46,191 nucleotides of DNA, from the NCBI RefSeq assembly GCF_900111985.1, contig NZ_FOKI01000028.1, positions 1 through 46,191 on the forward strand, read 5' to 3'. The notes below the pieces were generated by a model, which worked only from the letters and a program-made list of their open reading frames with translations, did no database searches and had not been told where the DNA came from. The translations under genes were made by a program, and so were the position numbers. Of this stretch, positions 1 to 5,953 are shown one piece after another (the stretch's first letter is position 1; each line of letters opens with the position of its first letter). Source of the stretch: Clostridium frigidicarnis (lineage in GTDB: Bacteria > Bacillota > Clostridia > Clostridiales > Clostridiaceae).

Positions 1-180
1 TTGAGATCTTACATATCTTTCACGTTGAAGATGTTCATCCATCTCAACATCTAGAAACTGTTCAATAATTCCTCCAAATAGTCTGTGCATTAATCCATTT
101 TTCCCAATAATGTCATTCATATCTCTGCACTTTGCTAATTCATCCTTTAAATTTATATCTAGTACTTGAATTTCTCTCAT
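1..180 (-). CDS. IS256-family (mutator-type) transposase, N-terminal part, cut by window edge
   Basis: The reverse strand is open from an ATG at 180 to the left edge, giving 60 residues. They include ...GGIIEQFLDVEMDEHLQRE, which resembles the N-terminal helical part of mutator-type transposases (the 'EAEMDEHLGY' region of IS256). An AAGGAG ribosome binding site lies about 8 bases upstream, at 190-195. The DDE catalytic residues lie outside the window, so integrity cannot be judged. Family assignment rests on this short N-terminal similarity. Confidence 0.75.
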   Translation of the reverse strand, partial: MREIQVLDINLKDELAKCRDMNDIIGKNGLMHRLFGGIIEQFLDVEMDEHLQRERYVRSQ

Positions 181-252
181 TTTTTACGCTCCTTAAAAAT
201 ATTCTTATAGATATTATTACCATAAATACCAGTTACACATACAAAAAAATAA

Positions 253-282
253 AAGTAGATTTGTTTTTACACAAACCTACTT
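253..282. repeat. Hairpin upstream of the IS256-type transposase
   Basis: AAGTAGATTTGT at 253-264 pairs with ACAAACCTACTT at 271-282, with one G-T pair. It lies in the upstream noncoding part of the IS256-like element and may be near its end, but no terminal repeat could be defined because the other end is off the window. Nothing else was seen in 181-376. Confidence 0.4.
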
Positions 283-376
283 ACATTCTCTCATGCTCAG
301 TTAGCAGTAAATTGTGCTATGACATTTACTAGCTTTATATTAAATTCATATATATATCAAAAAACTTTAAAAAAAT

Positions 377-402
377 AAAAAGCTGTTATTACAGCTTTTT
401 TT
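377..402 (-). terminator. Hairpin terminator beside the left end of the IS3-type element
   Basis: AAAAAGCTGT (377-386) pairs with ACAGCTTTTT (391-400) around a 4-base loop. A and T tracts on both sides would let it work on either strand. It lies just outside the left end of the IS3-type element, downstream of its minus-strand genes. Confidence 0.6.
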
Positions 403-443
403 ATATTAAAATGGTACCTATGTAAAGGACATTTTGAAAAAGG

Positions 444-1286
444 CTAGGCAGCTAAAAGCTGGTTCCTGTATTGTACAGGGGCTAGCTTTTTAAGTCCACA
501 CTGATATCTATAATTATTATAGTAATTCATATAATTGTCGATTGTTGCTTCTAATTCTGCAAAGGTTGTACAACCTTTAAAATCTATTTCATCTTTCATA
601 TGACCAAAGAAGGATTCCTGTGGAGCATTATCCCAACAATTTCCACGCCTAGACATTGATTGTCCTATTTTATATTTTTTAAGAAGCTTTTGGAAACGTG
701 GACTAGTGTAATGAACACCTTGATCTGAATGAATAAAAACATCTTTATTTAGCAATTTTTTATGATTTTTCATCAATTTTTTAATAGTTTCAGTAGCTAT
801 ATCTAATGTAAGACTGTCTGAAAGTTGATATGAAAGAATTTCATTTGTAGAAGCATCTTTAATAGTTGATAGATACGCTCTATTTGATGCTCCATATGTC
901 AAATAAGTTATATCAGTTAATAAAACTTTTCCGACCAAATCTTGTTTGAATTTTCTATTTAAGATATTAGGTACAACGGTATGTTCACGAGTTGCTTTCA
1001 TCATTCTACGATAAGGATTAGCTTTTCTAATTGGACATACAATTTTATATTTTCTCATAATTCGTTGTATACACTTTCGATTTATTGTACAATTAAATTC
1101 GTGTTCTAAAACCATCTTTATTGAACGGGAGCCTTTCTTATAACCTCTATGATTAAATGCTTGAAGTATAATGTGCTTCAATTCTAAATCTCTTTTTTCC
1201 TTATAACTACATTTGTTACTTGATTTTAAATAATTGTAATACCCAGATCTAGATACTTTGGCTATTTCACATAAATGAGAGACCAT
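444..1286 (-). CDS. IS3-family transposase OrfB (integrase core, DDE)
   Basis: This 280-residue protein has the retroviral-integrase fold typical of IS3 OrfB. An N-terminal HTH_21-like stretch (VSRSGYYNYL) is followed by the catalytic triad: Asp in LLTDITYL, Asp in HSDQGVHYTS, and Glu in the PQESFFGHMKDE block. IS3 elements normally make OrfAB by -1 frameshifting. Here the OrfB frame is open upstream of the ATG at 1286 only to a TGA at 1341-1343, and residues encoded there (KIIQDIISKY) look like genuine family sequence. The ATG may therefore not be the natural start, and the element may be impaired. Confidence 0.9.
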   Translation of the reverse strand: MVSHLCEIAKVSRSGYYNYLKSSNKCSYKEKRDLELKHIILQAFNHRGYKKGSRSIKMVLEHEFNCTINRKCIQRIMRKYKIVCPIRKANPYRRMMKATREHTVVPNILNRKFKQDLVGKVLLTDITYLTYGASNRAYLSTIKDASTNEILSYQLSDSLTLDIATETIKKLMKNHKKLLNKDVFIHSDQGVHYTSPRFQKLLKKYKIGQSMSRRGNCWDNAPQESFFGHMKDEIDFKGCTTFAELEATIDNYMNYYNNYRYQCGLKKLAPVQYRNQLLAA

Positions 1287-1360
1287 ATTTTTATAGCTAT
1301 ATTTTGAAATTATATCTTGTATGATCTTAAATATTAATATTCAACTTAAGTTACTATTTT

Positions 1361-1765
1361 TCACCTGCCTTTCTTGCAGCTCGATTTTTTTAATAGTTCT
1401 GCCTCCGCTTTCCAATAAGCAATTTCTGCATCCTTTTTTGCTATTATTTCTTCAACGGTCAGTTCACGTTTAAGTGGACGCCCACTATTTAATTTTCTAG
1501 CGTCTCTTAACCCCAGTTCTCCGGACTCATTATAACTACTACGCCATCGTTTGCTGGCACACCAGATTCTATTATTTCCAATAACTTCGACATCAAATCC
1601 TGCGTCTTGAAAAATATGAATAGGTAGTTTTCCTTTGCTACGCTCAGCGATAAACAATATTTTAAATTCATCTGTATATGTAATTCCACGCATACTTACA
1701 GATTTAACATATTTATTTTTTGATAGACTTTTAATTTCTTCATCTGAAAATAATTTCTTACTCAT
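1361..1765 (-). CDS. IS3-family transposase OrfA (HTH DNA-binding subunit)
   Basis: This 134-residue protein has an N-terminal helix-turn-helix region (ITYTDEFKILFI) and a C-terminal coiled segment (AEIAYWKAEAELLKK), the usual OrfA layout. It binds the element's ends in IS3 transposition. A run of seven A on the coding strand (1385-1391) near the 3' end reads TTA AAA AAA TCG and is a plausible -1 slippage site. Slipping there gives KKIELQERQV in the OrfB frame, before the TGA at 1341-1343. Confidence 0.85.
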   Translation of the reverse strand: MSKKLFSDEEIKSLSKNKYVKSVSMRGITYTDEFKILFIAERSKGKLPIHIFQDAGFDVEVIGNNRIWCASKRWRSSYNESGELGLRDARKLNSGRPLKRELTVEEIIAKKDAEIAYWKAEAELLKKSSCKKGR

Positions 1766-1917
1766 TCTTTTTACATTCTAACTATATTTATACTTATTTT
1801 ATTGTACAAAAAAAGAACCTATTAAAATAGTCTTTTTTAAGTGTCTATTTCATAGATTCCATTTTATATAACAAGTAATAATATAATTGCTTAATTATAT
1901 ATAAGAGAGGGATTTTC

Positions 1918-2244
1918 GTGGTTAGAAATTATTATGATAATAGTATTATAAAAGCAGATGAAAAGGGAAGAGTGTTTATTGATAGAATTTATTGCTTAGA
2001 TTTTCATAAATTTAATGATGATTTATGGAACAAACTTGGACATGTTTATAATTCACTGCCTTATAGAATAGATACTAGTTTTCCTAATTGGTATGGAATA
2101 GAAGGTGAATCAGAATCCTACTTGTGGGCATCTGTTGAATCATCTGGATTACAAATATCTGGCGAACTAAAGGAGGTAGAGTGGAATGCGTGGGTAAAAA
2201 TTTTAAATGAGTGTCTAAATATGTTTCCGTTGTTTCAGGTATGA
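1918..2244 (+). CDS. Small acidic protein, possible immunity protein of a polymorphic toxin
   Basis: I do not recognise the family. The 108-residue soluble protein starts at a GTG preceded by GAGAGG at a good distance. It is rich in Trp, Tyr and acidic residues (SFPNWYGIEGESESYLW), with no signal peptide or membrane segment. It is the first of a run of short + strand genes that includes an Im9-like immunity protein and a CPCC protein. That context makes a cytoplasmic immunity role plausible, but this is inference. It begins 57 bases after the right end of the IS3-type element, so any upstream toxin partner may have been separated from it. Confidence 0.55.
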   Translation: MVRNYYDNSIIKADEKGRVFIDRIYCLDFHKFNDDLWNKLGHVYNSLPYRIDTSFPNWYGIEGESESYLWASVESSGLQISGELKEVEWNAWVKILNECLNMFPLFQV

Positions 2245-2318
2245 AAGAAATATATTTCTTATAAGTATTTTTTCGTAAATTAGTTTTTATTGTAATTTAT
2301 GATAGGAGGACTTAAACA

Positions 2319-2732
2319 ATGAAAGAGTATTTATTAAAAAATATTTATGAGCAAGAAGAGGAAATGGGGGATTCATTACCTGTAGTCACATTAGAACTAT
2401 TTTTTGAAGAGAACAATGATATAGGATCAATAGTATGTAATCTATTAAATCATCCAGGAATAGAAGAGTTTTATTCTATATTAAAGCAAATAAGAAATAA
2501 GCCAAACGTGCAAGATGTTTTGGTAGAAATAATGGAATATGATGAAGGGGATAACATATGACCATTTTCGGAAAGAGTATATATACTTACAGATGCAGAA
2601 GAAGATGAAGTAATAAACTGTGTAAAGGAACTTGAAATAAGTGATGTTTCGGAAGGGTATATGTATGAACACCCTAAAGTTGCACCAAAACTTGGAGAAG
2701 GTTATAGAGTATATTCCTTGTGGTGGGATTAG
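2319..2732 (+). pseudogene. Unrecognised small gene interrupted by an in-frame TGA (possible immunity protein)
   Basis: An ATG with a strong AGGAGG site opens a frame that meets TGA at 2559-2561 after 80 residues. The same frame then continues for 56 more codons to TAG at 2730-2732. The read-through part (FSERVYILTDAEEDEV, then EGYRVYSLWWD) has coding-like composition and a natural end. The codon before the stop is Ile and the one after is Pro-Phe-Ser, so an ancestral Trp (TGG to TGA) is the simplest explanation. Full length would be 137 residues. The family is not known to me; the neighbours suggest an immunity protein. Confidence 0.6.
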
Positions 2733-2831
2733 TAGCAATGGTGTTGTAATACTTTGGTATCAAAGGAATTATTTTTGTTTAATAATATAGAGAAAAATAA
2801 GTGGCATCATTAGAAAATAAGGATGAGAATT

Positions 2832-3038
2832 ATGGATAGAAAATTGAGTAAAGAAGAATTAGTAACAAAAATTTGTAATGTTTATGGCAATGAAGAGGAA
2901 ATTGATAATTGGATAGAGATTCTTGAAAAAGAAAGAGGGTGTCCTGAAATAGCTGATTATATTTATTGTGATCAGGATAATTTATCACCAAAAGAGATAG
3001 TAGATAAAGCATTGTCATATAAACCAATATTATTATGA
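2832..3038 (+). CDS. Colicin E/pyocin-type immunity protein homologue (Im7/Im9-like)
   Basis: This acidic protein of 68 residues resembles Im7/Im9, which bind and block HNH nuclease domains of colicins and pyocins. The segment ADYIYCDQDNLSPKEIV lines up with the Im9 core 'SDLIYYP...DSPSGIV', including the Tyr pair region and the Ser-Pro. It is preceded by an SKEELV...IC helix like that of Im9. The ATG at 2832 is preferred over the one at 2823, because the AAGGA at 2818-2822 is too close to 2823. No colicin-like nuclease gene is in the window, so it looks like an orphan immunity gene. Confidence 0.7.
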   Translation: MDRKLSKEELVTKICNVYGNEEEIDNWIEILEKERGCPEIADYIYCDQDNLSPKEIVDKALSYKPILL

Positions 3039-3086
3039 TTAATAAATAATAATCAAAAAAGAGTCTTAATAAAGAAGGTGAGTTAT

Positions 3087-3350
3087 ATGAAACCATGCCC
3101 TTGTTGTGGATATAAAACTTTAGAGGATAATTCAATATATGATATTTGTGAGACATGCTTTTGGGAAGATCATATTGTTCAGTTTAATGATCCAGATTAT
3201 GAAGGGGGAGCAAACACTACTTCTTTAAGACAAGCACAACTACACTTTATTAAATTTGGTGCTTGTGACTAAAATAGTTTGGAGAGTGTAAGAAAGTCTA
3301 ATAAAAATGATGTGAAAGATATGACTTGGAAACAAGTTTGGGAGAGATAA
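3087..3350 (+). pseudogene. CPCC cysteine-rich domain protein with an in-frame TAA
   Basis: The frame starts at ATG 3087 (AGAAGG site at 3073-3078; the GTG at 3078 overlaps it). It shows the CPCC-family zinc-ribbon-like pattern: CPCCGYKTL, then ICETCFWED, then a GGAN...SLRQAQ segment ending FGAC. A TAA at 3270-3272 stops it after 61 residues. The same frame runs on for 25 codons (NSLESVRKSN... to KQVWER) to TAA at 3348-3350. CPCC proteins commonly continue past FGAC with a 'VRKP'-like segment, so the first stop looks like a nonsense mutation. The core domain is intact and the short form could still fold. Confidence 0.7.
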
Positions 3351-3353
3351 ATT

Positions 3354-4079
3354 ATGAATTTAATAGAGTATTCGGATGTAGAAATAACAAGTCTTTGGAA
3401 TGATTACGCAGAAACTAGAAATATAGGCTTAAAGAAAATTGCAAATATAAAGTTGAATAAATTAATTGAGTATTTGGAATCAAAGAGTAAAGATGATAAG
3501 CGAAAATTTGTGGAGTATCTTTGTAATGAAAGATTTGAAAAGGAAAATATTAAAGATTTTCAGCAGCCAATAGTAGAGAAGATAATATTACCTATAATTG
3601 TTGATGCTGTTGAAAATGACGAGATGCCATATTTAAGGTGGATATATCAATTACAGTTATATAGTTGCTGTAATTATAGGAACATATATAATATAGAATA
3701 TTATAATTCAGAAGATATACTTACACGTGCAAATAACATAGATCCCAGTGACATTAAAACTGTTATTTTATTAGTAAAAGTATATATGGATAGATTATGG
3801 TTTGGAAGTCACCATTTACCAGAGTATATTTTAATAGAGGATAAAGAAGTGAAATTTTTATTAGAAAAGTTAAACCTATTATTGGATAAATATAAGAATA
3901 AAATAGATAGTATAAAGTTTATTTTAGAAGATATGAAATACTATAAGGATCTATATAAGAGTTGGTTTAAGTATAAAAGTGAAAATGAAAAGATTACATT
4001 TATTAAATGGTGCGAAAATAATGAGAAAACTTATTCATGGATTAAATCTTATTATTATGATAAAAAAAACCGTACTTAG
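3354..4079 (+). CDS. Uncharacterised 241-residue helical protein in the immunity gene array
   Basis: I do not recognise this family. The protein is soluble, rich in Lys, Glu, Ile, Tyr and Trp, and appears almost wholly alpha-helical, with no signal peptide or membrane segment. Its ATG lies 4 bases after the stop of the extended CPCC frame, with a GGGAGAG site at 3338-3345, so the two were probably co-transcribed. Large helical proteins of unknown function occur among immunity genes of contact-dependent toxins. That role here is inferred from position only. Confidence 0.6.
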   Translation: MNLIEYSDVEITSLWNDYAETRNIGLKKIANIKLNKLIEYLESKSKDDKRKFVEYLCNERFEKENIKDFQQPIVEKIILPIIVDAVENDEMPYLRWIYQLQLYSCCNYRNIYNIEYYNSEDILTRANNIDPSDIKTVILLVKVYMDRLWFGSHHLPEYILIEDKEVKFLLEKLNLLLDKYKNKIDSIKFILEDMKYYKDLYKSWFKYKSENEKITFIKWCENNEKTYSWIKSYYYDKKNRT

Positions 4080-4107
4080 AGTGGAAAGAGGATTGGGAGA
4101 GGTATAA

Positions 4108-4302
4108 ATGAGAAATAAGGATATAATTTTAGGATTTATAAGAAAATCTGGAAATGAATATTATCGTGGTGATTGTTTATAAGAAATTTTAGACATTAAT
4201 CCTAAACAACAGGTAAATAAAAAATGTAATGAACTCAAAAATGAAAATGAAATCACTAGGGGAAAAAACAATGTTTTTATTGTTCTAAAGATAAACTTAT
4301 AA
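4108..4302 (+). pseudogene. Small winged-helix-like gene with an in-frame TAA
   Basis: ATG at 4108, with GGGAGAGG upstream, encodes 24 residues (ILGFIRKSGNEYYRGDCL at the end) before TAA at 4180-4182. The frame then continues with EILDINPKQQVNKKC and NELKNENEI to TAA at 4300-4302. The combined 64 residues read like a small DNA-binding helix-turn-helix: a helix, a 'DCLSEIL' motif with the stop at the Ser position, then a recognition-like helix. It is too short to appear as an ordinary gene. This is the third interrupted frame within 2 kb. Confidence 0.5.
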
Positions 4303-4328
4303 ATAAATCAAAATAGGGGTGGTGAATA

Positions 4329-4442
4329 TTGAAGAACAAACATAAAATTAATCCACTAAATGGGAATGAAACTGAAATTATACATGAGGAAAAAAGTAAA
4401 GAGTGGGAACTATTAACTTTAAAATTAAATATACTTATATAA
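4329..4442 (+). CDS. Possible 37-residue ORF, unknown
   Basis: A TTG start follows a GGGGTGG ribosome-binding-like stretch and opens a polar, acidic 37-residue frame (LNGNETEIIHEEKSKEWELL inside) ending at TAA 4440-4442. The composition is coding-like, but no family is recognisable. It may be a remnant of a larger gene or part of the decayed array. Confidence 0.3.
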   Translation: MKNKHKINPLNGNETEIIHEEKSKEWELLTLKLNILI

Positions 4443-4496
4443 CACAACATCATGGGCAGAAAAATTTATTTTAGGTTTAATAAATGGAGGATCTAT

Positions 4497-4928
4497 ATGG
4501 AAACTAAAATATGTGATTTAGGAAGAGTGAATGATAATGAATTAAAATTTGCCGTTATAGTATCAAAGTTTAATGGTAAATTCGTATATGTTAGGCATAA
4601 AGAAAGAGAAACTTGGGAAATCCCTGGAGGACATAGAGAATTAGGGGAAGATATTAATGATACTGCAGCAAGAGAATTAAAAGAAGAAACAGGAGCAGTA
4701 AAATTTGAAATAAAGCCTATATGTGACTACTTATGTGATTACTCTTTAGAAAAAGAAAGTAACAATAAAAGTTATGGAAGAGTATATTATGCAGAAATTG
4801 ATGAATTGGGAGAATTACCCGATTTAGAAATTGGAGAGGTTCAGTTATTTGAGCATATGCCAGAAAATTTAACATATCCACAAATTCAACCAGTTTTGCT
4901 TAATGAGGTGGTAATGAGAAGGAAATAA
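4497..4928 (+). CDS. NUDIX hydrolase
   Basis: This 143-residue protein carries the complete NUDIX box (GGHRELGE followed by RELKEETGA), which binds Mg2+ and hydrolyses nucleoside-diphosphate-linked substrates. The particular substrate cannot be read from the sequence. The ATG at 4497 is chosen because GGAGG sits just upstream (4487-4491). The longer frame from 4452 has no ribosome binding site and starts in non-conserved sequence. It heads a group of small metabolic genes (NUDIX, VOC, metallo-hydrolase fragment). Confidence 0.88.
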   Translation: METKICDLGRVNDNELKFAVIVSKFNGKFVYVRHKERETWEIPGGHRELGEDINDTAARELKEETGAVKFEIKPICDYLCDYSLEKESNNKSYGRVYYAEIDELGELPDLEIGEVQLFEHMPENLTYPQIQPVLLNEVVMRRK

Positions 4929-4964
4929 TGAAAGTGATAAAATAGTTTTGAAAGGTTGATTAAT

Positions 4965-5327
4965 ATGGGATTGAATTTTAAGTTGAATTCATTATATATT
5001 TGTGTGAAAGACATGAATAGAGCAATTGATTTTTATGAAAAGTTACTTGAACAATCTGTTGAAAAAAGAGATGAAGTATTTAGTGTTTTTAATATTAATG
5101 GTTTTAGATTTTGCCTATTTAATAATAGTAAGATGCAAGAACAAGTAAATTGGGGAGATAATTGTTTACCAAGTTTTGAAGTCAATGATATTAATAAATT
5201 AATTAATAGGTTAGAAATACTGAATGCTAAACTAGTTTTCCCGTTAACAAAGATAAATGATAACTTAGTATTAGAATTTAAGGATACTGAAGGAAATGAT
5301 ATAGAAGTTTATTGTAGAATTTCATAA
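4965..5327 (+). CDS. VOC-superfamily (glyoxalase/bleomycin-resistance-like) protein
   Basis: About 120 residues with a vicinal-oxygen-chelate layout. The first beta-alpha-beta unit is LYICVKDMNRAIDFYEKLL, and the closing strand with the metal-type Glu is FKDTEGNDIEVYC. Such proteins include glyoxalases, antibiotic-resistance proteins and dioxygenases; the substrate is unknown here. The ATG at 4965 is preferred: AAAGG at 4951-4955 is nine bases upstream of it and abuts the alternative TTG at 4956. It sits 36 bases after the NUDIX gene. Confidence 0.8.
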   Translation: MGLNFKLNSLYICVKDMNRAIDFYEKLLEQSVEKRDEVFSVFNINGFRFCLFNNSKMQEQVNWGDNCLPSFEVNDINKLINRLEILNAKLVFPLTKINDNLVLEFKDTEGNDIEVYCRIS

Positions 5328-5340
5328 AGGGGATTTTAAT

Positions 5341-5625
5341 ATGGATGATTGGTTTACAATTGAGAAGATTGATGACGAAACTTATGCAATAAGTGAATAT
5401 GGACATTGGGAAAAAGTACATTCATATTTACTAATAGGAAAAACATCTGCTCTTTTAATTGATACAGGTTTAGGTATAGGAAATATTAAAAATGAAGTTG
5501 ATAAGTTGACAAATTTGCCAGTAACAGTAGTTACAACACATGTACATTGGGATCATATAGGTGGACATGGCTTATTTAATGATATTTATGTTCATAAAAA
5601 TTTACCAAAGGTAGTTCTAGGGTAG
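5341..5625 (+). pseudogene. Metallo-beta-lactamase-fold hydrolase, C-terminally truncated
   Basis: The 94 residues cover only the N-terminal part of an MBL-fold hydrolase, with the zinc motif THVHWDHIGGH intact. Family members are usually over 200 residues and need further His and Asp ligands, which are missing here. The frame ends abruptly at KVVLG, TAG, a few bases before a terminator hairpin at 5631. This looks like a 3' deletion that joined the gene to foreign sequence. It follows the VOC gene by 13 bases with a GGGGA site. Confidence 0.8.
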
Positions 5626-5630
5626 TTAGC

Positions 5631-5667
5631 ACAGGATAAACTTTTATTAGTTTATCCTGTTTGTTTT
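5631..5667 (+). terminator. Rho-independent terminator after the truncated MBL gene
   Basis: ACAGGATAAAC (5631-5641) pairs perfectly with GTTTATCCTGT (5650-5660) and is followed by TTGTTTTT. Confidence 0.8.
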
Positions 5668-5716
5668 TAGTGTTTTATTTAAAATATATAAAATATAGGA
5701 TATACTATTAGATATA

Positions 5717-5875
5717 AGGCACATTAAAAAAATAACAGTCAGTATGCTAGTATATTTTGTGCCATACTTCGTCAGCGATATTAGCCCATAGTCTATGCTA
5801 TGAACTAATATCACTTACTTGTCTGACAGAAAATATACATGGCATCTTTGACTTGTTATTTTCTTTAATGTGCCT
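5717..5875. repeat. Full-length palindromic repeat with AGGCACATT termini
   Basis: This 159-base imperfect palindrome starts AGGCACATTAAA and ends TTTAATGTGCCT. Further inward, ATAACA pairs with TGTTAT, TATATTTT with AAAATATA, and GATATTAG with CTAATATC around a central CATAG-rich loop. It would fold into a long hairpin as RNA or single-stranded DNA. It encodes nothing. A shorter version lies at 30481-30549, and single ends occur at 8072 and 12901. It fills most of the 328-base gap between the MBL fragment and the AAA-ATPase-like gene. It may be a MITE or a REP-like element. Confidence 0.8.
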
Positions 5876-5953
5876 AAAGAAATTATATATTAAAGTAAAT
5901 ATATAATTTAAAGGTTTAGAGAATAAGTATAATTAAGTTAGGAGTGAGATTAA

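Larger units (their letters stand above)
412..1861 (-). mobile_element. IS3-family (IS150-group-like) insertion sequence
   Basis: A two-ORF element of about 1.45 kb is bounded by imperfect inverted repeats. The left end reads TGGTACCTATGTAAAGGACA (412-431) and the right end, on the reverse strand, reads TGGAATCTATGAAATAGACA (from 1861 inward), 16 of 20 matching. OrfA and OrfB lie on the minus strand. The flanks are AAA on the left and TTT on the right, so no target duplication is visible. That suggests an old insertion or a rearranged flank. Confidence 0.85.

Noticed and set aside
132-332. 66-residue + strand frame at the left edge
   Set aside because: It runs antisense through the IS256-type transposase start and its leader; low-complexity, no ribosome binding site.
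1507-1689. 60-residue minus-strand frame inside OrfA
   Set aside because: Shadow of the IS3 OrfA gene in another frame.
2481-3156. Two minus-strand frames (85 and 108 residues) across the immunity array
   Set aside because: Low-complexity shadows, rich in Tyr/Ile/Phe, antisense to well-supported + strand genes.
1918-4079. Complete toxin-immunity pair
   Set aside because: No nuclease, deaminase or other toxin domain and no secretion-type N-terminus (LXG/WXG) could be found in this stretch; only immunity-like genes are visible.
4452-4496. Longer start for the NUDIX gene
   Set aside because: No ribosome binding site and no family similarity in the extra 15 residues; GGAGG favours the ATG at 4497.
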